From: an uncultured Alphaproteobacteria bacterium
GTDB taxonomy: Bacteria > Pseudomonadota > Alphaproteobacteria > HIMB59 > GCA-002718135
NCBI GenBank assembly: GCA_902628835.1
Contig: CACOPD010000002.1
Location: 142,218 to 206,217 of the forward strand
Reading direction: 5' to 3'
Length of the DNA stretch: 64,000 bases
The notes below the pieces were generated by a model. It worked only from the letters and a program-made list of their open reading frames with translations, was not told where the DNA came from and did no database searches. A program made the translations under genes and the position numbers. Positions within the stretch are counted from its first letter, which is position 1; every line of letters starts with the position of its first letter. This document shows positions 9,026 to 17,832 of the stretch, piece after piece.

Positions 9026-10089
9026 TTGACTTCGAAGATCTTTTCAGCAGAATAAAAATTTAATATTTTACTATACCAATTACTAAAATTATTTCTTTCA
9101 ATTAATGAAACTGTAAAACCACCAAATCCTCCACCAGTTAATCTAGCGCCTAAAGCGCCACATTCAACAGATCTTTGAATAATTAAATCAACATCTAAAG
9201 TAGATGCTTCAAAATCTTTAGAATATGATTCGTGACTTTCATTCATTAATTTTCCAAACTCCTGAATATCATTTTCTATTAAATTTTTTTTCGCATTAAT
9301 CACTCTGTCATTTTCAAAAACTACATGCTTTGCTCTTTTTGCAATAGTATTGTTGTCAAATTTTTCTGTTTGAAAATTTTCTTTTTTAACTCCACCTAAA
9401 TATTCTACACCAAGATTTTTTTCAGCCTCTTGGAGTTCAGCAAATCTTTCATTATAAGAGCTATCTCTTAAATTTCTTTGTACTTCAGAGTCAATCAAAC
9501 AAAATTTCCAATTTTCTGGAAAATTAATAAGTTCGTATTCTAAATTTTTACAATTCATAAAAAATGCTTTGCCATGAATACCAATAGAAGAAACCATTTG
9601 ATCCATTATTCCACCAGAAACACCTATGTAATTAAATTCTACTTTCTTTGCTAATTTTGCAATTTCTGGATCTTTTATCTTTGTTTCAAAAAAAGTATTA
9701 AGTGCTTTTAGTGTAGCAACACACAATGCTGAAGATGATGAAATACCTCTTTCTAAAGGTATATCAGATGAAATAAAAATGTTTAAAAAACTAGATGAAA
9801 TCTTATTTTCATCAAAAAAAATATGCAAACAACCTTTTATATAATCAACCCACTCATTGTTGGTTGATTTTTTGAAATCATTGAATGTTTTTTTTTCTTT
9901 AAAATGTTGAGAATAAACTGTGAATTTATAAGAATTATTTTGAGATATCTCAATGGTATTTTTAAAAGACAAAAGCGTAGGCATGACATATCCACCAGTA
10001 TAATCGGTATGTTCACCAATTAAATTTACTCTTGCATTAGCACTTTCCTTTACTTCTGAGTCTATATTAAATATATCTTTAAAACTCAT
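9022..10089 (-). CDS. galK: Galactokinase
   Basis: 355 aa GHMP kinase. The galactokinase signature NARVNLIGEHTDYTGGY is at residues ~18-34, the ATP loop is ERGISSSSALC (~112-122), and the C-terminal GHMP motif is LTGGGFGGF (~318). It phosphorylates D-galactose at C1 in the Leloir pathway; some relatives (GALK2) prefer GalNAc, which is worth noting because hexosaminidase and nagA genes follow. No galT, galE or galM is visible here. Its start codon is only 13 bp from the divergent hexosaminidase start, and its 3' end overlaps the dioxygenase gene by 4 bp. Confidence 0.92.
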   Translation of the reverse strand: MSFKDIFNIDSEVKESANARVNLIGEHTDYTGGYVMPTLLSFKNTIEISQNNSYKFTVYSQHFKEKKTFNDFKKSTNNEWVDYIKGCLHIFFDENKISSSFLNIFISSDIPLERGISSSSALCVATLKALNTFFETKIKDPEIAKLAKKVEFNYIGVSGGIMDQMVSSIGIHGKAFFMNCKNLEYELINFPENWKFCLIDSEVQRNLRDSSYNERFAELQEAEKNLGVEYLGGVKKENFQTEKFDNNTIAKRAKHVVFENDRVINAKKNLIENDIQEFGKLMNESHESYSKDFEASTLDVDLIIQRSVECGALGARLTGGGFGGFTVSLIERNNFSNWYSKILNFYSAEKIFEVN

Positions 10090-10102
10090 ATAATTACTAG
10101 TT

Positions 10103-11965
10103 ATGATTCATCAAATTAATATATCTTTTACAAATGAAAATAAATTAAAAATTATTCTTGATGATAAATTAGTGGATTCAAATTTGAAATTGTGTTTCTC
10201 ATTAGTTTATTCAATAAAATCTATATCAGGAGCTGAAATAACTAAGCAAATTGGACGTTATTACGAGTTAACTATAGAAAAAAATACAATCTTATTAGAT
10301 TTACAAATTCCTAGAATTGGTAACTTTAACCTTTCCTCTGGTCCAGAAGGTATTTTCATTATTGATAAATTAAACAATAGTAAATTAAATATAAATGTTT
10401 CAGATTTGATATTTGAAAGACCAATAAAAAAGAAAACTTATGAAGATTTAAAAACAAAAAATTTTATACCAATTATTCCTGAGCCAGATAAAATTCAATT
10501 ACAAAATGAATTTATAAAAATTGAAAATAAAATATTTAAGCTCAATGAAGAAAATGAAATAATTTCTAATTTGCAAAATATTATTTCAAAATTGGATATT
10601 AAATTTACTTCTGAAAAAGGATTTCCAATTTTATTTAAAAAAAATGATCAGTTATTAAACGATCAATATTTTATTCAGATAACAAAAAATAATATTGAGA
10701 TTAAATATAATAATTATGGTGGAAAGCTTTATGGTCTTATATCTTTAGTTCATTTAATTGATTTTTATCAAACAAAACTTCCAATTTGCACAATACACGA
10801 TAATCCAAAATATCAATGGAGAGGAATGCATCTTGATTGTGCAAGACAATTCTACACAATCGATGAAATCAAACGTCTATTTGATTACATGGTATTATTT
10901 AAGCTTAATAGATTTCACTGGCATTTAACAGACAACGAAGCTTGGAGAATTGAAATTAAAAAATATCCAGATCTAGCATTAAATGGAGGATACAGAGGAT
11001 ATAATTTTAAAATACCACCATTGTATGGAAGTGGTTATGATAAATATGGCGGTTATTATTCACAGGAAGATATCAAAGATTTAGTTATATATGCACAAAA
11101 ATTAAATATTGAGATTATGCCTGAAATTGATTTACCAGCACATTCTTGGGCATTACTAGAAATTATGCCAGAGCTTAGAGAACAGTCTTCAAATATAGTT
11201 AGTGAAGATGTTGGTTCGTATAAGAATAATACAATAAATCCTTCCTTAGAAAAAACTGTAACTTTTTTAAAAGATATGTTGAATGAAGTAAGTGCTATTT
11301 TCTCATATGATATAATTCATGTTGGTGTTGATGAAAGACCAAGTAATGCGTGGGAAGGCTCTCGAGCAATCATCGAGTTTATGAAAAAAAATAATATTAA
11401 ATCACAAGAAGAATATCAAGATTATTATATGAATTTTTTAATAGATTTTCTAAAATCAAAAAATAAAAGAACAGCTGCATGGAATGAGGCGGCAGTGTCA
11501 CCTCATATTGATCATGACGTAGGTGGAAGTGCTGGAAAAATTGATAAATCATGTTTAATCTTTTCATGGGAGCATTCAGATGTTGCAAAAGAAACTACAA
11601 ATAAGGGATTTGAAACAATACTTTGTCCTGGTCAAAAAACATATTTTGATATGGCTTATAATAATTCAACTGAAGAAAGAGGTATTTGTTGGGCTGCAAC
11701 TATTGAAGTAAAAGATATTTATGAATGGGATCCAATAAAAGATATAAATAAATCAGAATTGATAAAAGGGTTACAAGGTCAACTGTGGTCAGAGACAATT
11801 ACTGATAAAAATTTTTTTGATCAAATGATTAATCCAAGACTAGCAACTTTATCAGAAATTGCATGGAAAGGAAAAATTTCAAGAAAATGGATAGAATTTC
11901 GTTCAGCACTTCTAAATTCCATGAATTTTTTAAAAAAATTAGGCTGGCGATATCACAATTTTTAA
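10103..11965 (+). CDS. Beta-N-acetylhexosaminidase, GH20
   Basis: 620 aa. An N-terminal beta-rich region and a GH20b-like domain (~120-230) precede the GH20 barrel. The barrel starts at WRGMHLDCARQFY (~242) and continues through FHWHLTDNEAWR (~270) and MPEIDLPAHSW (~340). The catalytic Asp-Glu pair is in HVGVDERP (~412), where the usual form is HxGGDE, and WSE near the end is also conserved. No signal peptide is visible, so it should act in the cytoplasm on imported GlcNAc or GalNAc oligosaccharides. It heads a 10.1-22.7 kb gene run that includes an importer, nagA and a SIS deaminase. Confidence 0.9.
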   Translation: MIHQINISFTNENKLKIILDDKLVDSNLKLCFSLVYSIKSISGAEITKQIGRYYELTIEKNTILLDLQIPRIGNFNLSSGPEGIFIIDKLNNSKLNINVSDLIFERPIKKKTYEDLKTKNFIPIIPEPDKIQLQNEFIKIENKIFKLNEENEIISNLQNIISKLDIKFTSEKGFPILFKKNDQLLNDQYFIQITKNNIEIKYNNYGGKLYGLISLVHLIDFYQTKLPICTIHDNPKYQWRGMHLDCARQFYTIDEIKRLFDYMVLFKLNRFHWHLTDNEAWRIEIKKYPDLALNGGYRGYNFKIPPLYGSGYDKYGGYYSQEDIKDLVIYAQKLNIEIMPEIDLPAHSWALLEIMPELREQSSNIVSEDVGSYKNNTINPSLEKTVTFLKDMLNEVSAIFSYDIIHVGVDERPSNAWEGSRAIIEFMKKNNIKSQEEYQDYYMNFLIDFLKSKNKRTAAWNEAAVSPHIDHDVGGSAGKIDKSCLIFSWEHSDVAKETTNKGFETILCPGQKTYFDMAYNNSTEERGICWAATIEVKDIYEWDPIKDINKSELIKGLQGQLWSETITDKNFFDQMINPRLATLSEIAWKGKISRKWIEFRSALLNSMNFLKKLGWRYHNF

Positions 11966-11983
11966 TGTTAAAGTAAAATAAAT

Positions 11984-13129
11984 ATGAAAATAGGTGCAGT
12001 AGGTTTTGGGAGTAGAACAGCGGGTGTTTATAATGAATTTTCAAAAGTTAATCCAAATTTTGAAATGGTTGCTTACGTAGATCCTCAGCCAATAGGTAAA
12101 GATTTTGCTGAGAAAAATAATTTTTTTCCAAATAAATCGTATTCAAGTTTAAACGAAATGTTGGAGCGAGAGAAACTAGATATGTTAATGATTGGGTCTC
12201 CTAATCATCTACATTTAGATCATATTAAGCTTGGATTAAAAGCTGGATTACAAATTTTTGCCGAAAAGCCAATAGTAATAAATGAGCAAGAAACTTTTGA
12301 GTTAGCAAAATTAATAAAAGAATATGGCAAAGAAAGAATTATAGTTGGCTTAGTTCTAAGATATTCTCAGCAAGCAAGATCTGTAAGGAAATTATTAGAT
12401 CAAAATGCTATTGGAAATATAATATCGATTGAAGCTTCAGAACATATTGTACCCTCGCACGGTGCTTTTTTTATGAGAAATTGGAGAAGAAAACAAAAAT
12501 ATTCAGGAGGCTTTATGCTGGAAAAATGTTGCCATGATATTGACTTCTATTCAATGATCACGAAGAGTAGACCTATTAAAGTAGCTAGTTTTGGTTCAAG
12601 AAGATCTTTTATACCAGATAATCTTCCAGAGGGTTCTCATGAACAATATACAAAAGACAGACTGAAAGGTTGGGAGTCAAAATCAAATGTTTTTGATAGT
12701 GATGCTGATATCGTTGATCATCAAGTAGCAATAATAGAATATGCAAATAAAGCAGTACTATCTTTTCACACAAATATGAAAGTTCCAGACGAATTTAGAA
12801 GATTTGCAGTCATAGGATCTGCAGGAATGATTGAGGGAGATTTTGTTAAAGGATTTATGAAAGCGCATGATGAAAATAATAATGTACTTATTGATGAAGA
12901 TTATGGAGCGGCTTTTGGAAAAGAAATTAAAGGTCATTATGGCGCAGATAGCATGATGGCTCAAGACATTAACAATTATTTATTAAAAAATAATAAAGAA
13001 TTACCAGTTGGCGTAATAGAGTGTATGGAGGCAGGAATTGTTGCTATGAAAATTGACGAAGCTAGAAATACTGGTAAAGTAATTGACTTAACAAGCACTT
13101 GGGATAAATTCGACTTTCTATTAAATTAA
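11984..13129 (+). CDS. Gfo/Idh/MocA oxidoreductase in the amino-sugar cluster
   Basis: 381 aa. The Rossmann motif is GAVGFGSRTAGVY (residues 4-16) and the EKP motif is FAEKPIV (~95). GGFMLEKCCHDIDFY (~170-184) holds the probable catalytic Lys and His. It lies 18 bp after the hexosaminidase and 5 bp before the first permease gene, so it is presumably made with the importer. An enzyme of this class could oxidise or epimerise an imported glycoside, for example at C3, before or instead of hydrolysis. Which amino sugar it uses is unknown. Confidence 0.85.
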   Translation: MKIGAVGFGSRTAGVYNEFSKVNPNFEMVAYVDPQPIGKDFAEKNNFFPNKSYSSLNEMLEREKLDMLMIGSPNHLHLDHIKLGLKAGLQIFAEKPIVINEQETFELAKLIKEYGKERIIVGLVLRYSQQARSVRKLLDQNAIGNIISIEASEHIVPSHGAFFMRNWRRKQKYSGGFMLEKCCHDIDFYSMITKSRPIKVASFGSRRSFIPDNLPEGSHEQYTKDRLKGWESKSNVFDSDADIVDHQVAIIEYANKAVLSFHTNMKVPDEFRRFAVIGSAGMIEGDFVKGFMKAHDENNNVLIDEDYGAAFGKEIKGHYGADSMMAQDINNYLLKNNKELPVGVIECMEAGIVAMKIDEARNTGKVIDLTSTWDKFDFLLN

Positions 13130-13134
13130 TAATC

Positions 13135-14034
13135 ATGAATCAAAAATTAAAATCATATACTGCACAAACATATATAGCATATGCATTAATTGCACCTGCC
13201 GCTCTTTATATAATTCTTATTGTTGCTTGGCCATTATTAGAAACAATTAGATTATCTTTTACAAATTCTAGCTTAGCAGGAGAAGATTATGTTGGTTTAG
13301 AAAATTATCAAAAAATGTTTTCTAGTAAAAAATTTAATGGAATAGTGACTAGAACATTTGTTTGGATGTTTTTTTCAGTCTCTTTAAAACTTATTATTGG
13401 TTTAATTGGAGCTGTTTTACTTAATGCTAATTTAAAAGGGAGATCAATTTTCAGGGTACTTGTAATGCCTCCATGGGTAGTTCCAATTGCAATTGGTATG
13501 CTTGGCTGGTTATGGTTATATAACGGGTATTTTGGAATTATCGCAGGTGTAGGTATGCGAACTGGTATTTTGGATGGGCCTTTTGGATTTCTTGCATACA
13601 AACAAAGTGCTTTTATTTCCACTATTATAGCAGATGTATGGGTTGGAACACCAATGGTAACCGTATTCTTTCTAGCTGCAATGCAGGGTGTGCCAAGAGA
13701 TTTATATGAAGCTGCTTATTGTGATGGCGCTTCAAGATGGGATAGATTTTTTAAAATTACATTACCTCAAATCACGCCTGTAATTATTACAATGTCATTG
13801 TTATCTGCTATTTGGACATTCAACTCATTTGAAATAATTTGGATATTGACAGAAGGTGGGCCAAGAGGTTCTACAACTACATTAATTATTGATACCTATA
13901 AACAAGCATTAGGAAATTATAAATTTGGAAGAGGGGCTGCAAGAGCCGTAGTTGTAATGATTTTATTAATGTTATTTGCAGGTTTTTATCTGGCTTTACT
14001 TGCAAGAATTAATAAGAAAATTTCTCATGAATAA
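13135..14034 (+). CDS. ABC sugar permease, MalF/UgpA type
   Basis: 299 aa with about six membrane helices, starting with TYIAYALIAPAALYIILIV. The cytoplasmic EAA loop is EAAYCDGASRWDRFFKITLP (~residues 195-214). This is the first inner-membrane subunit of a CUT1-class carbohydrate importer whose other parts are the two permeases and the binding protein that follow. Its last 8 bases overlap the next permease start. Given hexosaminidase, NagA and SIS genes on both sides, the likely cargo is GlcNAc, GalNAc or their disaccharides. Confidence 0.92.
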   Translation: MNQKLKSYTAQTYIAYALIAPAALYIILIVAWPLLETIRLSFTNSSLAGEDYVGLENYQKMFSSKKFNGIVTRTFVWMFFSVSLKLIIGLIGAVLLNANLKGRSIFRVLVMPPWVVPIAIGMLGWLWLYNGYFGIIAGVGMRTGILDGPFGFLAYKQSAFISTIIADVWVGTPMVTVFFLAAMQGVPRDLYEAAYCDGASRWDRFFKITLPQITPVIITMSLLSAIWTFNSFEIIWILTEGGPRGSTTTLIIDTYKQALGNYKFGRGAARAVVVMILLMLFAGFYLALLARINKKISHE

Positions 14035-14866
14035 ATATAATCCTTTAGAAAAAATATTGATCTATTTTGGCATATTTGTCTTCATGACTTTTATCCTTTT
14101 GCCTTTTGTCGAAATGTTTTATGCATCGCTTCGACCTTTAGATCATTTATTTCGTTCACCATACCAATTTTATTCAGATGATTTATCTTTTTGGGCTTAT
14201 CAAGAAATGTGGAATACTGTTCCAATGCTTGGAAGATATATCTTTAATAGTTTTTTTCTGGCTTCTTGTGTTGCAATACTAACTCTTATCTTTGTTATTC
14301 CTGCAGCTTACGCATACGCACGTTTTAAATTTCCAGCTAAGAATACGAGCTTATACTTACTCCTTGCAATTAATATGTTTTCTGGTGCAGTAATTTTAAT
14401 ACCACTATACAAACTCTTAAGGACTTTAGGTTTATTAAATAGTTACCAATCTATGATTATTCCAGGAGTGGCTTTTCTAATTCCAACATCAATATGGTTG
14501 CTTAAGTCTTACTTTGAAAAAATACCAATAGACTTAGAGGAGGCAGCTTTCGTTGACGGGGCATCAAGAGTACAAATACTCAGACACATAATAGCACCTC
14601 TTAGTACACCTGGATTAGTTGTAGTTGGTATTTATGCATTCATAGGTGCATATGCTCAACAATTCTTATTTGCGATAACCTTTAATCAGAAGAAAGAATA
14701 CATGCCAATTCCAACAGGGTTATATGAATTTATAGGATATCAAAGTGTTAAATGGAATGAAATGATGGCAGCTGCCTTAGTAGGAATGTTACCTGTTTTA
14801 TTATTATTTATATTTTTACAAAAGTATATTGTAGAGGGGCTTACTGCGGGTGCGGTAAAAAACTAA
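14027..14866 (+). CDS. ABC sugar permease, MalG type, copy 1
   Basis: 279 aa, six predicted membrane helices. The EAA loop is EEAAFVDGASRVQILRHIIAP (~residues 175-195). I chose ATG 14027 (MNKYNPLEK) because copy 2 begins at the aligned position with MDKYN; the frame also stays open upstream inside the previous gene. It overlaps that gene by 8 bp. It is about 87% identical to the next gene by hand count and has the same length, so it is one half of a recent tandem duplication. Confidence 0.92.
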   Translation: MNKYNPLEKILIYFGIFVFMTFILLPFVEMFYASLRPLDHLFRSPYQFYSDDLSFWAYQEMWNTVPMLGRYIFNSFFLASCVAILTLIFVIPAAYAYARFKFPAKNTSLYLLLAINMFSGAVILIPLYKLLRTLGLLNSYQSMIIPGVAFLIPTSIWLLKSYFEKIPIDLEEAAFVDGASRVQILRHIIAPLSTPGLVVVGIYAFIGAYAQQFLFAITFNQKKEYMPIPTGLYEFIGYQSVKWNEMMAAALVGMLPVLLLFIFLQKYIVEGLTAGAVKN

Positions 14867-14867
14867 A

Positions 14868-15707
14868 TTGGATAAATATAATATATACGAAAAGATATTA
14901 TTATATTTAGGAATAATAGTCTTTATGATTTTTATTCTTTTACCTTTTGTCGAAATGTTTTATGCATCGCTTCGACCTTTAGATCATTTATTTAGATCTC
15001 CTTATCAATTTTATTCAGATGATTTATCTTTTTGGGCTTATCGAGAAATGTGGAATACTGTACCAATGCTTCCACGATATATTTTTAATAGTTTTTTTCT
15101 TGCCTCAGTTACTTCTATTATTACTTTGCTTTTTGTAATTCCCGCAGCTTACTCTTATGCACGTTTTAAATTTCCTTTTAAAAATTCTTCACTCTATATT
15201 TTATTAGCAATTAATATGTTTTCAGGCGCAGTCTTATTAATTCCTCTTTATAAAGTATTAAGAACATTTGGTTTGCTAAATACATATCAAGCTATGATAG
15301 TTCCCGGTGTGGCTTTTTTAATACCAACTGCAATTTGGTTGCTTAAGTCTTACTTTGAAAAAATACCAATAGATTTGGAGGAAGCAGCTTTTGTTGACGG
15401 GGCATCAAGAGTACAAATACTCAGACACATAATCGCACCACTTAGTACACCTGGTCTGGTAGTTGTTGGGATATATGCTTTTATAGGATCTTATGCTCAA
15501 CAATTCTTATTTGCGATAACCTTTAATCAGAAGAAAGAATATATGCCTATTCCTTCGGGACTCTACGAATTTATTGGTTATACAACAGTCAAATGGAATG
15601 AAATGATGGCAGCTTCTCTTGTAGGAATAGCACCTGTTTTAATTATTTTTCTTTTTCTGCAGAAATATATTGTTGCTGGATTGACTTCTGGAGCGGTAAA
15701 AAACTAG
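14868..15707 (+). CDS. ABC sugar permease, MalG type, copy 2 (TTG start)
   Basis: 279 aa, aligned without gaps to copy 1. Differences cluster in the membrane helices (for example FLASVTSIITLLF against FLASCVAILTLIF), while the EAA loop and the QQFLFAITFNQKKEYMP stretch are identical. TTG 14868 is the only start that gives the same N-terminus as copy 1, and it lies 1 bp after the copy-1 stop. The importer might assemble with either copy, which could widen substrate range, or copy 2 may be redundant. The nucleotide patches of near-identity suggest gene conversion. Confidence 0.9.
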   Translation: MDKYNIYEKILLYLGIIVFMIFILLPFVEMFYASLRPLDHLFRSPYQFYSDDLSFWAYREMWNTVPMLPRYIFNSFFLASVTSIITLLFVIPAAYSYARFKFPFKNSSLYILLAINMFSGAVLLIPLYKVLRTFGLLNTYQAMIVPGVAFLIPTAIWLLKSYFEKIPIDLEEAAFVDGASRVQILRHIIAPLSTPGLVVVGIYAFIGSYAQQFLFAITFNQKKEYMPIPSGLYEFIGYTTVKWNEMMAASLVGIAPVLIIFLFLQKYIVAGLTSGAVKN

Positions 15708-15762
15708 AGAAATACTTAAAATCTAACTTGCTTCATAGAGCCAGTTAATGTTATCCCTTTTC

Positions 15763-15780
15763 TATAATTTAAATGGAGGA
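15763..15780 (+). promoter_or_regulatory. Possible -10 element and strong ribosome binding site before binding-protein gene
   Basis: A perfect TATAAT lies at 15763-15768, and GGAGGA at 15775-15780 ends 3 bases before ATG 15784. No convincing -35 is seen 16-18 bp upstream of the TATAAT, and transcription from it would give a very short leader. The ribosome site is well supported and decides the start; the promoter is tentative. It would let the binding protein be transcribed apart from the permeases. Confidence 0.4.
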
Positions 15781-15783
15781 AAT

Positions 15784-16995
15784 ATGAATTTCAAAAAACT
15801 ATCTTCATTTCTTACAATTGCTATACTTTCACTAGTTGGTTTTAAAGCTTATGCTGCTGACGTTCACGGTGTATTCTGTGGTGGTGAACTTCGACCTAAT
15901 TATGTTGAAATAGCTGATAAGTACATGGAAGACAATCCTGGAGTAAACGTAACTCTTGAGGCTGTTCCTTGGGGAACATGTCAGGACAAAGTAATTAATC
16001 TTGCTATAGCAGGTGATCCTGTTGCATTTTCATATGTTGGATCAAGAACTCTAAAAGGTCTTGCAGAAAACGGACATATTTTAGAAACAAATATTCCTGC
16101 TTCACAAAAAGCAATGTACCAACCAGGTATCTTAAATACAGTTACGCACATGGGCAAAACTTGGGGTTTCCCTCATGCATTTTCAACAAAAGCACTCTTT
16201 ATGAATTGTGGTCTTTTAGAAAAAGCAGGTGTTGCATGTGAAGGCCCTCAAACTTGGGATGAATTATATTCAATGGCTGAAGCTGTTACAAAAAATGTTG
16301 ACGGCGCATCAGGAATTGGACTAGCAGGTAAAGATTTTGATAATACTATGCACCAATTCTTAAATTACCTATACAGTAATGGAGGACAAGTTATTGATCC
16401 AATGACAAACGAAATAACTTTGAATTCATCTAATACTGTTGAAACATTAGAATTTTATGGAAAATTAGCAAATGTTTCTCAGGAAGGTCCTTTAGCTTGG
16501 GAGAGATCTCAGTTAACAGAACTATTTAATGATGAAAAAATTGCTATGTATATTAATGGACCTTGGGGTAGAGGTCAGCATAAGGAAGGTCTAGATGTTA
16601 AAACAGTTAGAATTCCTGCTGGACCACAAGGAAATCAAGGTACTCTTTTAATCACTGATAGTGTTGCAGTTTTCTCAAACACAGGTGTTGAAAAAGAAGC
16701 AATGGAATTAGCTAGTATAATCACATCAGGTGACTCTCAATACAGTCTTGATACTGATTGGGGCCTAACACCAATTATGCAATATCCTCAAATTGGAAAT
16801 GAAGCTCCATATAATGAAGATTATTGGATGATGTTTATTGATGCGATTGGCGATGGTGGACCAGAGCCACTATTTGTAGACTACAAAGCTTTTCAAACTG
16901 TTATGAACTCTATGATCCAAGGTGCAATTCTTGGTGAAGGAGATGCTGCGGATTTAGTAGCTGAAGCAGCTGAAGAGTTAGAAGAATACAAATAA
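15784..16995 (+). CDS. ABC sugar-binding protein, family 1
   Basis: 403 aa. The signal peptide is MNFKKLSSFLTIAILSLVGF plus KAYA, with likely cleavage at AYA|AD near residue 24. The mature part is a type-1 extracellular solute-binding protein (ATWDELYSMAEA-like hinge region, W-rich pocket with GPWGRGQHK). It captures sugar in the periplasm for the three permeases upstream. ATG 15784 follows GGAGGA; an in-frame ATG at 15748 would put 12 residues before the signal peptide and lacks a ribosome site. The acidic C-terminus (EAAEELEEYK) is typical. Context suggests an amino-sugar ligand. Confidence 0.92.
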   Translation: MNFKKLSSFLTIAILSLVGFKAYAADVHGVFCGGELRPNYVEIADKYMEDNPGVNVTLEAVPWGTCQDKVINLAIAGDPVAFSYVGSRTLKGLAENGHILETNIPASQKAMYQPGILNTVTHMGKTWGFPHAFSTKALFMNCGLLEKAGVACEGPQTWDELYSMAEAVTKNVDGASGIGLAGKDFDNTMHQFLNYLYSNGGQVIDPMTNEITLNSSNTVETLEFYGKLANVSQEGPLAWERSQLTELFNDEKIAMYINGPWGRGQHKEGLDVKTVRIPAGPQGNQGTLLITDSVAVFSNTGVEKEAMELASIITSGDSQYSLDTDWGLTPIMQYPQIGNEAPYNEDYWMMFIDAIGDGGPEPLFVDYKAFQTVMNSMIQGAILGEGDAADLVAEAAEELEEYK

Positions 16996-17008
16996 TCATA
17001 TTATTATT

Positions 17009-17031
17009 GCTAGGGCAATATTTGCCCTAGC
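17009..17031 (+). other. Perfect hairpin after binding-protein gene
   Basis: GCTAGGGCAA and TTGCCCTAGC form a 10-bp perfect stem with loop TAT, 13 bases after the stop codon. No T-run follows, so it is more likely an RNA 3'-end stabiliser or processing barrier than an intrinsic terminator. Equivalent hairpins follow the other two binding-protein genes in the window. Confidence 0.7.
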
Positions 17032-17049
17032 ATCTAGTATAAAATTCAA

Positions 17050-17778
17050 ATGAGTAAATTAACAAGATCTTATTCATCAAAAATTAATTCAATTTTAAAG
17101 AAGATATTAAAAGAAGAAGAAAAAAAATTCTTAAAGTGTGCTAAATTAATTAGTAAATCATATAAAAAGGGCGGGCAGTTATATATTTTTGGAACTGGAC
17201 ACTCTAGATTACTTGGAGAAGAGTCATTTCACAGAGCAGGAGGGTTCGCTGCCGCTTGTCCAATAAGAGATGATGATCTCAGTTTTAAAAAAGGAGCAAG
17301 AAAAGCGACTGCTTTAGAAAGAACTCCAAATATTGCAAAAAAAGCTCTAGCAAAATATAAAATTACTAGCAAAGATATTTTGATGATTGTATCTAATTCG
17401 GGCGTCAATCACGCACCAGTTGAAGCAGCTTTGATTGCTAAGAAAAAGAAAATAAAAACTATTTCACTAACATCTGTGAAATACTCAAAACAAGCTCCTC
17501 TATCTAAATTGAATAAAAGATTATTTGAAATAACGGATATATTCATTGATAATAAAATACCACCTGGTGATGCAATTATAAGTATTAAAGATAATATGGT
17601 TGGACCAGCTTCAACAATTACAGGATCTTTTATTTTAAATTCAATTTTAATTGAAGTTGCAAATATCTTAAAAAATGAAAAATTGTTTCCATTCTACATA
17701 AGTGTAAATATGCCAAATGCTAAAAAAAATAATGATAAATTAGAGAAAAAATTTAGTAAGATTAATCCTCATTTATAA
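17050..17778 (+). CDS. SIS-domain phosphosugar-binding protein, UPF0309-like
   Basis: 242 aa. The N-terminal helices are followed by a SIS fold: IFGTGHSRLLGEESFHRAGG (~residues 47-66) is the UPF0309-type motif, MIVSNSGVNHAPVEAA (~115) is the phosphate-binding Ser loop, and TSVKYSKQAP follows. SIS domains bind or isomerise phosphosugars. Standing between the sugar-binding protein and nagA, it probably handles an amino-sugar phosphate, but UPF0309 proteins have no assigned reaction that I know of. It starts 54 bp after the binding protein, past a hairpin. Confidence 0.82.
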   Translation: MSKLTRSYSSKINSILKKILKEEEKKFLKCAKLISKSYKKGGQLYIFGTGHSRLLGEESFHRAGGFAAACPIRDDDLSFKKGARKATALERTPNIAKKALAKYKITSKDILMIVSNSGVNHAPVEAALIAKKKKIKTISLTSVKYSKQAPLSKLNKRLFEITDIFIDNKIPPGDAIISIKDNMVGPASTITGSFILNSILIEVANILKNEKLFPFYISVNMPNAKKNNDKLEKKFSKINPHL

Positions 17779-17832
17779 GTTTTTTAATTTTTTTAAAAAT
17801 CAAGAAATTACTATATAAGATATTAAATTTAG

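Larger units (their letters stand above)
14027..15707 (+). repeat. Direct tandem duplication of a permease gene
   Basis: Two 840-bp units lie head to tail with one base between them. Identity is uneven: stretches around 14105-14190 / 14946-15030, 14500-14620 / 15341-15461 and 14652-14701 / 15493-15542 are nearly identical at DNA level, whereas the segments between differ at many third positions and at conservative codons. This mosaic is seen directly. Unequal crossing-over followed by divergence and partial gene conversion is the inference. Confidence 0.85.

Noticed and set aside
13308-13622. 104-codon open frame on the minus strand inside the first permease gene
   Set aside because: It is a mirror of the hydrophobic permease coding sequence with no ribosome site and no recognisable domain.
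14100-15600. Repeated DNA as a mobile element or assembly repeat
   Set aside because: The repeat boundaries coincide with gene starts and stops, no transposase or terminal inverted repeats are present, and the copies have diverged, so a gene duplication is the simpler reading.
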